Positions 35,129 to 43,498 of a stretch of 64,000 nucleotides of DNA are shown here, piece by piece. The DNA lies in NCBI RefSeq assembly GCF_024171405.1, contig NZ_JALJZT010000002.1, forward strand, positions 1,550,001 through 1,614,000, read 5' to 3'. Positions within the stretch are counted from its first letter, which is position 1; every line of letters starts with the position of its first letter. The notes beneath the pieces were generated by a model that saw only the letters and a list, made by a program, of their open reading frames with translations, ran no database searches and was not told where the DNA came from. Both the position numbers and the translations under genes were made by a program. The stretch comes from Qipengyuania citrea. Lineage in GTDB: Bacteria; Pseudomonadota; Alphaproteobacteria; Sphingomonadales; Sphingomonadaceae.

Positions 35129-37009
35129 ATGTCTAAGTATCGGAAGAACGCATTTGTCCGATCTAAGTCTTTGGGCGCGCTTCTAGCAGCCACGATGCTA
35201 GCCTCTCCGTCAGGAGCGCAAGAGAGCGATGTCGCTACGACCACCGGCGGGGGCGATGCGAATATCGGCTACGTGACGGGCGATCCCGATACTTGGCCAG
35301 CGGAACTCGAGGCTACGGTAGCAGCCGCCGAGAATCACAAGATCCTGCTCGAGAACGATCAGGTTCGCGTTCTGGAAGTGACGCTGGCACCGGGTGAAGT
35401 AGAGCCCTTGCATTTCCACCGCTGGCCCAGCGTGTTGTATCTCCAGCAGGCCGGCGACTGGATCGACCGCGATGCCGAGGGCAACGTGATTTTCGATTCA
35501 CGCAAAGTGCCACCAATGCCCTTTCCGGTGACGCTTTGGAAGGGGCCTGAAGCGCCGCATTCTCCCGTCAACCTGAGCGACGACGTGACGGTCCGTCTCA
35601 TCCGGGTCGAGATCAAGCCGCAAGAGGCGTGGGCTCCTGGCGGGCCAAGCGATGAATACTCGTTTTTTCCGGCCGACCGCTCGCTCACCCACGCCGAAGA
35701 CGGGGTCGTCCTCCCCGACGGCAGGTTGTTGGTCGGGTATTGGGATCACGGTCTCGTTACCCTGTCTGCCGACGGCACCAAGACGCCGTTCGGCGATTTC
35801 GCGCGAGCGGGCTTCAGGTCGAAGCCGGACCCCATGTGGAACAGCCCGAACGGCGTATCCTGGGAGCCGGACGGTCGCCACGTGCTGGTCGCCGACATAA
35901 CCGGCGGACACATTTACCGCGTCGATACCGAGACCGAAGCGGTAACGCGGATTTACGATCACCCCTACGGGGTAAACGCCGTCGTGCGCGACCCGACCGG
36001 CGCGATCTGGTTCACGCAGTCGACCGAGAACGCAGAAGGCGAAGGCAGCGAAGCGCGGATGTTCGCTGCGGCCGACAAGCCGCTTGGCGACGGGGCTGTT
36101 TTCCGGATCGCGCCCGAACAGGTTGGCAAGCCCGAGCCAGTTGCCATCAAGGTGGCCGACGGGCTCGACTTCGCCAATGGTATCGCCTTCGACGGGGCGC
36201 GGGCGCGACTATATGTCGCCGAAATCGTGCGGAGCCGCATTCTCAGCTTTGCGGTGGATCAGGCGACGGGCGAATTGAGCGACCGCCGCGTCCTCGCGAC
36301 CCTTCCCACGCCCGATAATATCGAGCTGGATCGCGATGGCATGCTGTGGGTCGCCAGCCCCTTCGCGAACACCGTTTACGTGGTCGATCCCGATACCGGC
36401 GATCGCCGTACGGTGTTCAATCCTGCGCCCGAGACAAGCGCTCGCATCGTCACCGAGACTTATCGACGGTTCGATGCTGGCGAACCGATCCTTTCACTCC
36501 TGACACCGGAGATGTGGGGCCCGATGCCCGGCCTGCTTACCGGGATCATCCTCGCACCGGATGGGACGGTTTACGTCTCGAACCTCGGCGATGCGCTGGT
36601 GAAGCTCGAACGAGCCGATACGGCCCAAGTCGATCCCTCTCTGGCCAGCGTGCTGACCAACCGGACCGAGGTTGTTCTTGAGGCGATCAAGTCAGGAAAC
36701 ACCGAGCCGATCCTCTCGCTTTACACCGACGATGCCCTCTATTCGCCGTCGGGGGATATGCTGCTGAGCGACCGGACGGCACTCGCTGCCTTCTGGGAAG
36801 GCGTTGCCGCAAGCGAGGCCGCCGATGCGACGCTCGAAGTCGTCTCGATCGAGCGCCTCGGGCCAAATGCGTTCACCGAATTGCAGAAATACGAAGTGTT
36901 CGACGCCCAGGGCGGCTCACTCTTCGGTGGTTATGCCTTGCTGCTGTGGGTTCGCGAGGATGGCCACTGGCGGATGGCTGCGGATGTCTCGAACGAAGGG
37001 AGGCCCTGA
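35129..37009 (+). CDS. Exported three-domain fusion: cupin + SMP-30/gluconolactonase-like propeller + NTF2-like domain
   Basis: 626 aa with a Sec signal (ending near SPSGAQE). Residues about 55-165: cupin fold with LEVTLAPGEVEPLHFHRWPSVLYLQ, carrying the His metal ligands. About 170-490: beta-propeller of the SMP-30/gluconolactonase type (GVVLPDGRLLVGYWDHGL, NSPNGVSWEPDGRHVLVAD, NIELDRDGMLWVASPFAN). About 500-620: NTF2-like domain (NRTEVVLEAIKSGNTEPILSLYTDDALYSPSG). I do not know this architecture from a described protein. It is periplasmic and in a small-molecule cluster, so a lactonase or hydrolase-like role with two binding modules is plausible but unproven. Confidence 0.8.
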   Translation: MSKYRKNAFVRSKSLGALLAATMLASPSGAQESDVATTTGGGDANIGYVTGDPDTWPAELEATVAAAENHKILLENDQVRVLEVTLAPGEVEPLHFHRWPSVLYLQQAGDWIDRDAEGNVIFDSRKVPPMPFPVTLWKGPEAPHSPVNLSDDVTVRLIRVEIKPQEAWAPGGPSDEYSFFPADRSLTHAEDGVVLPDGRLLVGYWDHGLVTLSADGTKTPFGDFARAGFRSKPDPMWNSPNGVSWEPDGRHVLVADITGGHIYRVDTETEAVTRIYDHPYGVNAVVRDPTGAIWFTQSTENAEGEGSEARMFAAADKPLGDGAVFRIAPEQVGKPEPVAIKVADGLDFANGIAFDGARARLYVAEIVRSRILSFAVDQATGELSDRRVLATLPTPDNIELDRDGMLWVASPFANTVYVVDPDTGDRRTVFNPAPETSARIVTETYRRFDAGEPILSLLTPEMWGPMPGLLTGIILAPDGTVYVSNLGDALVKLERADTAQVDPSLASVLTNRTEVVLEAIKSGNTEPILSLYTDDALYSPSGDMLLSDRTALAAFWEGVAASEAADATLEVVSIERLGPNAFTELQKYEVFDAQGGSLFGGYALLLWVREDGHWRMAADVSNEGRP

Positions 37010-37010
37010 G

Positions 37011-37778
37011 ATGGCCGCTTTCGAGGGAAAGGTCGCCATTGTCACCGGTGCAAGCAGCGGGATCGGCAAGGCAACGGCGCTGATTCTGGCCGAGCGCGGA
37101 GCCACGGTCGTGGTCGCGGCGCGCCGCACGGAGGTGCTCGACGAACTGGTCGCGCAGATCGAACAGGCGGGAGGCAAGGCAAGCGCTGTCGTCACCGATG
37201 TCGCACAGGCCAGCGACGTCGAAGCGATGGTGGCGCATGCGGTAGACACGCATGGACGGCTCGATCTTGCCGTCAACAACGCGGGCATCGGTGCCGAGGT
37301 CTATCCGCTGATCGACACGCCAGACGATTACTGGGACCGCGTGATGGCGGTAAACCTTCGCGGCAATTTCCTGTGTCTCAAGCATGAAGCGCGCGCTATG
37401 CTGGCGGCGGGCAATGGCGGATCGATCGTCAATATCGGATCGGTCAACACGTTCCTGGGTTGCCCCGGAGCCAGCACATACACCGCGTCCAAGGCCGGCC
37501 AGTTGGGGCTGACGACCTCCGCCTCCGCAGAGCTGGCCGAACACGGCATACGCGTGAATCTGCTGTGCCCCGGCGTCATTCACACGCCGCTGCACGAACA
37601 GATCAAGGGCAATCTCGGCGCCGAAGCCTTCGATGGCATTCGTCAGCGCAAACATATGCGGCGCTTCGGGGAGCCAGAGGAAATAGCGCGCTGCATCGCC
37701 TTCCTCTGCTCCGAAGATGCCAGCTTCGTGACCGGCACTACACTGACACCCGACGGCGGCTTCCACCTATCTTTGTAA
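37011..37778 (+). CDS. SDR-family oxidoreductase
   Basis: 255 aa classical SDR from ATG 37011, one base past the fusion-gene stop. TGASSGIG at about 13-20, NNAGIG, NIGSVNTFLG, catalytic YTASK, and C-terminal DGGFHLSL. Probably NAD(P)-dependent, acting on the same small molecule handled by the neighbouring methyltransferase and VOC protein (inference). Confidence 0.92.
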   Translation: MAAFEGKVAIVTGASSGIGKATALILAERGATVVVAARRTEVLDELVAQIEQAGGKASAVVTDVAQASDVEAMVAHAVDTHGRLDLAVNNAGIGAEVYPLIDTPDDYWDRVMAVNLRGNFLCLKHEARAMLAAGNGGSIVNIGSVNTFLGCPGASTYTASKAGQLGLTTSASAELAEHGIRVNLLCPGVIHTPLHEQIKGNLGAEAFDGIRQRKHMRRFGEPEEIARCIAFLCSEDASFVTGTTLTPDGGFHLSL

Positions 37779-37810
37779 GGAGCACACCATGACCAAGGGC
37801 ACTGGAGATC

Positions 37811-38194
37811 GTGCAGCAATTCTATGCTGCCGTCGGCACTGGCGACAAGGACACAGCTGCATCGCTGATGGCCGATGACGTCCGCTGGATGGAGGCGGAG
37901 AACTTCCCGCTGGCGGACCGCAATCCCTATGTCGGCGCGCAGGCCGTGCTCGAAGGCGTCTTCGCGCGGTTGGGCGACGTGCTGGACGATTTCGGCGTCG
38001 AGCCGGGACGTTTCATCGCGGACGAGACCAGCGTCGTGATGGAAGGCCGTTACACCGGCACCGGGAAGGCGACCGGGCAGCCCTGCAACCCGCAGGTTGT
38101 CCATGTCTGGACTGTCGAGGATGGCAAGATCGCTACCTTCCAGCAGCATATTGATACACTCGCTGTCGCGCGGGCCACCGGCAAAGCGCCATGA
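37811..38194 (+). CDS. NTF2-like (SnoaL) protein; 5' end appears frameshifted
   Basis: 127 aa if read from the GTG at 37811: VQQFYAAVGTGDKDTAASLMADDVRWME..., a full SnoaL-like cone fold ending AVARATGKAP. The normal start for this family would be MTKALEIVQQFY. Exactly these codons exist from ATG 37789 if one G is removed from the AAGGGC run at 37795-37800, so the real start is a single-base frameshift away. Either a sequencing error or a damaged gene. The stop overlaps the DUF418 gene start. Confidence 0.75.
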   Translation: MQQFYAAVGTGDKDTAASLMADDVRWMEAENFPLADRNPYVGAQAVLEGVFARLGDVLDDFGVEPGRFIADETSVVMEGRYTGTGKATGQPCNPQVVHVWTVEDGKIATFQQHIDTLAVARATGKAP

Positions 38195-39438
38195 GCGAGG
38201 CGGTCGCCCCGATTACTGCGAAAGACAGGGTCGGGGAGCTCGACGTGCTGCGAGGCTTCGCCTTGCTCGGAGTAATGACGATCAACCTGTGGGAATTTGG
38301 CGGCGAGAGCGTCACCATCACCGCCGATCAACTTGCCGCATTACCCAACGCCGCGCTCAACAGCTCGATCGAATTCTGGCTGCGCCTGTTCGTTTCCGAC
38401 AAGGCCAACACCCTGTTCGCCTGCCTGTTCGGCATGGGGTTCTGGATTCAAATGGAGCGCCTGAAAGCACGCGGCGCACCGTTCCGCTCGATCTACTTCC
38501 GGCGTGCCGGCATCCTCCTGATCTTCGGCTGGCTGCACTTCTTTCTGCTGTTTTCCTGGGATGTCCTGCATGTCTACGGGATCGCCGCTTTCATCCTGCT
38601 GTTCAGTCGCAAGCTGTCAGCGCGCACGATGCTGGTCGTCGGAGGGGCGCTGCTCCTGTTTGCCAAGCCTCTGATCTCCGGTGTTTTCGAGTGGTCCGGC
38701 GTTTCGGTCACGCTCGATGCGATCACTTCCGCCGATAGCGAAGTCTTGGCCCGCCAGGCCGCAGCGCAGTCAGGCGATTTTGTCACCTTCATGGGCTTGA
38801 TGGCGGAAAACAACTGGCTCGGCTGGATCATGAACGGCGGCCCCGTTGCCTGGATCGCATACGCTACCGGGAGGTTTTATATCGGCGCGTGGATCGCGCG
38901 AAAGGGGTGGATCCAAAACGCCTCGACGAATCTCGCGCCGTTCCGCCGGGTATTGTGGCCCACCCTGGTGCTTGGCCTTGCGCTGGAAGCGACCCATCTC
39001 CTTACCGAGAATGCCGAGCCGGGCACCACGCTCTCGGCGATCAGCGCATGGGGCGGCATTCTTCACGCCTTGGCGACGCCGCTGATTGCAATCGGCTACG
39101 GCTGCGCGCTCATTCTCCTTTTCAATGGCCGGTCCGCCAAGTGGCTTGTCGCCCCGTTCGGAGCGGTGGGGCGGATGGCGCTGACCAACTATGTGCTTCA
39201 GAGCATTGCGATTGTCCTGATCCTCACCGGGGTCGGGCCTGGACTCGCCTTGGCTGGCAAGGCCGGCATCGCCACCTTCCTGCCACTGGTGGCGATTTTC
39301 TACGGGGCGCAAGTTCTGATCAGCAATTTCTGGCTCAAGCGCTTCTCTTACGGCCCGCTCGAATGGGTCTGGCGCGCGCTAACCTATGGTGAGCGGCCCG
39401 CGATGCGGCGATCGACCTCCGCCATGATCGCGCAATAG
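38191..39438 (+). CDS. DUF418-family membrane protein (YeiB-like)
   Basis: 415 aa with about ten membrane segments. DUF418 signature at the start: DRVGELDVLRGFALLGVMTINLW, then SDKANTLFACLFGMGFWIQ and a C-terminal MALTNYVLQSIAIVLILTG plus FSYGPLEWVWRALTYGE. DUF418 proteins are uncharacterised membrane proteins often found with secondary metabolite or redox genes. ATGA overlap with the preceding NTF2 gene makes it the end of this operon. Confidence 0.92.
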   Translation: MSEAVAPITAKDRVGELDVLRGFALLGVMTINLWEFGGESVTITADQLAALPNAALNSSIEFWLRLFVSDKANTLFACLFGMGFWIQMERLKARGAPFRSIYFRRAGILLIFGWLHFFLLFSWDVLHVYGIAAFILLFSRKLSARTMLVVGGALLLFAKPLISGVFEWSGVSVTLDAITSADSEVLARQAAAQSGDFVTFMGLMAENNWLGWIMNGGPVAWIAYATGRFYIGAWIARKGWIQNASTNLAPFRRVLWPTLVLGLALEATHLLTENAEPGTTLSAISAWGGILHALATPLIAIGYGCALILLFNGRSAKWLVAPFGAVGRMALTNYVLQSIAIVLILTGVGPGLALAGKAGIATFLPLVAIFYGAQVLISNFWLKRFSYGPLEWVWRALTYGERPAMRRSTSAMIAQ

Positions 39439-39744
39439 CCAGCGCCCCGCTTTCTGCCAGTCCACGTGCCCCGCCCATCTCGCTCTCATCGAGATGTGAG
39501 AGCGTTTCTCCTGTGAAGAGGAGAACGGCAAACCAAGCCGCTGCTGCGAACATGAGGGATCCGCCACGTGCCGGACGGGCACCTGGGGTGTTTGTCGTTC
39601 CGGCAAATCGCCCCATCGCATCCGAGCAAATATGACGATCGAAACGACCGCTTTGGTCCTTTTAAGTGCAGCCACGAATGACCGAGATTAGGGCGCAAAA
39701 CAGTCATAGTGTGAAGTGTAATCGGGCCCGCTGGCAAGCCACGG
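39439..39744. other. Intergenic region at right border of cargo, nothing recognisable
   Basis: 306 bases between convergent genes (DUF418 plus, NT-HEPN minus). No gene-like frame, repeat or strong terminator seen. Confidence 0.5.
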
Positions 39745-40668
39745 TCAAGCGACTGCTTCACTCTTGAGCTTCTCAAGCCTTACCGAGCATATATCATGGA
39801 CAACGCGGCCGAGCTCCTCGACCTGCTCTCCGAGCCATTCGAGTTCCTCCTTGGTGATGCGGTAGTGCTGTGAGTAGCGGGCCTTCACGTAGGCTTCTTT
39901 GAGCTTTTCAAAGCGCGCCCGATCGCGGCGCGTATCGCGTGGCCAGACATAGGTGAGGCGTGGATCAATCCTCTCCGCTTGGGTGCGCAGAAAACCGAGG
40001 TTGTGCACGTGCGGCGTGTAGAAGGTGCAGACCAAAAGCACGCAGTGATAGAGGAATTCGGCGGATTGATGCATGTCAAACGCTGCCGGTTTTAGAAACC
40101 CTCGCTCTCGACCCACCTTTGATAGCTCGTATCGCTGCATCGCGGTTGGAAACCACTCGTCGAAATACTCCTGCGCCATCGCGAGTGCCTGCTCGGGCGT
40201 TTTGGGCTTAGGCTTATGCAGTTCGGTGTCGTCTGCCTGGTAGAGCGCCACCCCGTCTTTCGCGACATCCATGAAGAAGTAGCGCCCGTGCGCGAGGCCG
40301 TCGTTCACTTCCTGCAATGTGTGGACGATAAAATTCACCGGCGTGTTGAGGGTCTTGGTGACGCCGTATTCGCGCATCAGCCGGTCATCGAGCTTGGACC
40401 AGTACTTGATGCGGTCAACCAGACGCTTGTCATTGACGATAACAAGCAGATCATAGTCAGACTGGTAGCCCTTTGCAGTATGGGGTTCATCGACCCATGT
40501 TCCGCGTGCATAGCTGCCGTACAGAATGACCTTGAGGATGCGCCCGGCCTTCTTCCAGTCGTGCCTCGCCAGCGCGAAGGCGTCATCGAATTCTTCGAAG
40601 ATAAGCTGCACCACGCGCTCAAGCTCGCGCTGTTTTTGCGGTGGCAGATGATCGAGTTCGGTGCGCAT
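39745..40668 (-). CDS. Nucleotidyltransferase-HEPN fusion protein
   Basis: About 307 aa from ATG 40668 (MRTELDHLPPQKQREL). N-terminal polymerase beta-like nucleotidyltransferase: helix, then LYGSYARGTW at 50-58 and the metal motif SDYDLLVIV at 70-78. C-terminal HEPN domain: HQSAEFLYHCVLLV, ending with ARYSQHYRIT, which is close to the HEPN R-x-H signature. Fused NT-HEPN proteins are relatives of HEPN/MNT toxin-antitoxin systems and defence proteins. It sits alone beside the transfer genes, at the border where the cargo meets copG/traG. Confidence 0.85.
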   Translation of the reverse strand: MRTELDHLPPQKQRELERVVQLIFEEFDDAFALARHDWKKAGRILKVILYGSYARGTWVDEPHTAKGYQSDYDLLVIVNDKRLVDRIKYWSKLDDRLMREYGVTKTLNTPVNFIVHTLQEVNDGLAHGRYFFMDVAKDGVALYQADDTELHKPKPKTPEQALAMAQEYFDEWFPTAMQRYELSKVGRERGFLKPAAFDMHQSAEFLYHCVLLVCTFYTPHVHNLGFLRTQAERIDPRLTYVWPRDTRRDRARFEKLKEAYVKARYSQHYRITKEELEWLGEQVEELGRVVHDICSVRLEKLKSEAVA

Positions 40669-40841
40669 TACACAACCTCTAGCAAGCAGTTGGAATAGTT
40701 GCACCTATAGACTGGCGCGTCGGCAATTCGCCCTGCTCCAGAGCGCATCTCTCCTCCTTCCCAACTGAAGCATTTGACCAAGGTCTGCGCGTCTTTGCGC
40801 GCGAAGTTGCCGTGAAGACACCGAGGCGCGCTTCCAATGGC

Positions 40842-41282
40842 CTATTGGCCATTTTCCGCCTCATCATGTTGTGGCTCCCGACGAATAAGCTCGTCGGACA
40901 GGTGCTTTCCCGTTTCCATTCTGCGGGCCAGCGCCTCGACGAGATGACTGAAGCGTTTCTCGGCGTCGGCCCGCGCAGCAGCAGAGGCACCGGCACCAAG
41001 CGCGGGCGTGACTTCGAGCCAGCGCCGCAGGTAAAGAGCAAACGCCTCATTTCCGACCTCGACGTGATAGTCGAGCTTGTCGATCTGCCGCGAAATCCGG
41101 TCCAACCGCCGGCTGAATGCCGCCTCGAGTCTCTCCGAACCATCGGGCGACAAGAACGAAGCGATCGCGGCTTCGACCACCGAAGCCTGCGATACACGCT
41201 TGCGTCCAGCGAAGTCGGCCAGTTGCCGCGAGAGAGCGGGCGGCAGGCGAAAAGTGTGCTTGATGCGGTTGCCCTTGCTCAC
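40842..41282 (-). CDS. CopG-family ribbon-helix-helix protein of the conjugation region
   Basis: 146 aa, GTG start overlapping the traG stop (GTGA). Ribbon-helix-helix at about 8-48 (IKHTFRLPPALSRQLADFAG, VSQASVVEAAIASFL), then a helical extension ISRQIDKLDYHVEVGNEAFALYLRRWLE. In trb-type elements this CopG-like gene follows traG and precedes trbB. It may be an accessory relaxosome or transfer regulator. Here trbB is not adjacent, because cargo intervenes. 40669-40841 holds no gene. Confidence 0.88.
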   Translation of the reverse strand: MSKGNRIKHTFRLPPALSRQLADFAGRKRVSQASVVEAAIASFLSPDGSERLEAAFSRRLDRISRQIDKLDYHVEVGNEAFALYLRRWLEVTPALGAGASAAARADAEKRFSHLVEALARRMETGKHLSDELIRREPQHDEAENGQ

Positions 41283-43270
41283 AATTCGATCCCGTCATCG
41301 GGATCAAGCGCCGCCCGCTGTGCATTGGCGCGCATCTGGTCGGCGATCCGGCGGTTTCTGCTCGCCTCTTCGTCATCGCGCCGATCGTCGAACTCGAATT
41401 CATTGCGCGGTGGCGATGGCGCGGGCGCAATATCTTCGTGCTGGGGCAGTTCAGGCTCGCGCCGGACACCGCCATCGGCAACTGTGTCGCGATCTTCCAG
41501 CTCAGCGGCATCCGACGCCACAAGCGGGCACTTGAGTGCGCGCGCAATCACCCCTTCCCATTCTCCGGCGTCGGGCTCACTGCACGATTGTTCGGCCACC
41601 GGCGGCGGCTCGACCCGCTTCGCCAATCTGGGATCGGCATAATAGCGCGCTTTCTTCGCCCGGATCGGATGCGCGCCTGCAAGCATCACAATCTCATCGG
41701 TATCGGGCAGCTGCATGATCTCGCCCTGGGTGAGCAAGGCCCGGGCGGTTTCGCTGCGCGAGACCATCAGATGACCAAGCCATGGCGAGAGCCGGTGCCC
41801 AGCGTAATTCTTCATCGCGCGCAGTTCGGTCGCGGTGCCAAGCGATTCAGAAATGCGCTTCGCCGTGCGCTCGTCATTGGTCGCAAAGCAGACCCGGACA
41901 TGACAATTATCGAGGATCGCGTTGTTCTGACCGTAAGCCTTCTCGATCTGGTTGAGCGATTGCGCGATCAGGAATGCCTTGATGCCGTAGCCTGCCATGA
42001 AGGCAAGCGCGCTTTCGAAAAAGTCGAGACGACCGAGCGCCGGAAATTCGTCAAGCATCAGCAGCAATCGGCGTCGATCCGATCCTTCGTTCAGGTCTTC
42101 GGTCAGGCGGCGGCCCAGCTGGTTGAGAATGAGCCGGATAAGCGGCTTGGTGCGGCTGATGTCGGACGGCGGCACGACGAGATAGAGTGTGACGGGGCGC
42201 GCCGGATCGACGAGATCGGCGATCCGCCAGTCGCATTGCCGCGTGACTTTGGCGATCACCGGATCGCGGTAGAGACCAAGGAAAGACATCGCGGTTGAGA
42301 GGACGCCCGAACGCTCATTCTCCGACTTGTTAAGCAGTTCGCGTGCGGCGCTCGCCACAACCGGGTGGACGCCTTCCGCTCCCAGATGCTGCGTTGCCAT
42401 CATTGCGGTGAGCGTCGTCTCGATCGAGCGTTTCGGGTCGGACAGGAACGACGCCACTCCGGCCAGGGTCTTGTCAGGCTCGGCATAAAGAACATGGAGG
42501 ATCGCTCCGACCAGCAAGGCATGGCTTGTCTTTTCCCAATGGTTGCGGCGTTCGAGTGAGCCTTCGGGATCGACCAGCACGTCGGCGATGTTCTGGACGT
42601 CGCGCACTTCGTTAATTCCCCGGCGCACCTCCATCAGCGGATTGTACGGCGCAGAGGCTTCATTGGTCGGATCGAACAGCAGGACCCGACTGAAACGCGA
42701 ACGGAAGCCTGCGGTGAGATCCCAGTTTTCGCCTTTGATGTCGTGAACGATGGCCGAATGCGGCCAGGTCAGCAGCGTCGGGACAACGAGGCCGACACCT
42801 TTGCCGCTGCGCGTCGGGGCGAAACACAGCACATGCTCGGGTCCGTCATGCCGTAAATAGAGATTGGCATGGCGACCGATCACTGCGCCTTTGCCGCCGA
42901 GTAGCCCTTCGCGGGCGATCTCGGAGCGGGTTGCCCAGCGCGCGGAGCCATAGGTCGCGCTGGTCCGGGCCTCGCGGGCACGCCAGACCGACATGGCGAT
43001 TGCCACAACCACCGCAATCAGACCGCCCGATGCGGCGATCATCCCGCCGGTTTCGAATATTCGCGGAGCATAGGCCTCGAAGCTGAACCACCACCAGAAG
43101 ATCGAATATGGCGGATAGACCGGCTGACCAAACGCGGTGAACCATGCTGGACCGAGCTCTTGCTGGTAGCCGAGCGTTGCAGCAGTCCATTGGGTGGCCG
43201 CCCAGACTCCTGCAAGCGCCAGCGCAAATACGGCCAGGATCTGGCCCCACAGGATCTTGGTTGCCGACAC
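41279..43270 (-). CDS. traG: TraG/VirD4 type IV secretion coupling protein
   Basis: About 663 aa from GTG 43270, behind AGGAGG. N-terminal two-helix membrane anchor (to about residue 85), then the coupling ATPase: Walker A APTRSGKGVGLVV near 152, HDIKGENWDLTAGFR, and Walker B LLLMLDEFPALGRL near 403, AQSLNQI. Delivers the relaxase-DNA complex to the T4SS channel. The C-terminal tail (from about 560) is charged and variable. Operon with the CopG-like gene. Confidence 0.95.
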   Translation of the reverse strand: MSATKILWGQILAVFALALAGVWAATQWTAATLGYQQELGPAWFTAFGQPVYPPYSIFWWWFSFEAYAPRIFETGGMIAASGGLIAVVVAIAMSVWRAREARTSATYGSARWATRSEIAREGLLGGKGAVIGRHANLYLRHDGPEHVLCFAPTRSGKGVGLVVPTLLTWPHSAIVHDIKGENWDLTAGFRSRFSRVLLFDPTNEASAPYNPLMEVRRGINEVRDVQNIADVLVDPEGSLERRNHWEKTSHALLVGAILHVLYAEPDKTLAGVASFLSDPKRSIETTLTAMMATQHLGAEGVHPVVASAARELLNKSENERSGVLSTAMSFLGLYRDPVIAKVTRQCDWRIADLVDPARPVTLYLVVPPSDISRTKPLIRLILNQLGRRLTEDLNEGSDRRRLLLMLDEFPALGRLDFFESALAFMAGYGIKAFLIAQSLNQIEKAYGQNNAILDNCHVRVCFATNDERTAKRISESLGTATELRAMKNYAGHRLSPWLGHLMVSRSETARALLTQGEIMQLPDTDEIVMLAGAHPIRAKKARYYADPRLAKRVEPPPVAEQSCSEPDAGEWEGVIARALKCPLVASDAAELEDRDTVADGGVRREPELPQHEDIAPAPSPPRNEFEFDDRRDDEEASRNRRIADQMRANAQRAALDPDDGIEL

Positions 43271-43498
43271 AGTCGCCTCCTTTCGCTCAATAACAGGAGG
43301 CAGTTGTAACGCCGGTATCAAGTTCGAATGCGTGTGATCGGGGTCCAGCGTAGCCAAAGAAGCAGGAGGCGGGGTCGTGGCAAGACGGATCAATCCAGCG
43401 CGGCTGGCACGGAACCCGCTTGCTGGACCCTGTGCCGGATAAGACAACAAGGCTATGATTTGCGAACGAAACCCGACATGTTAAGTCGTTCCAGTATC

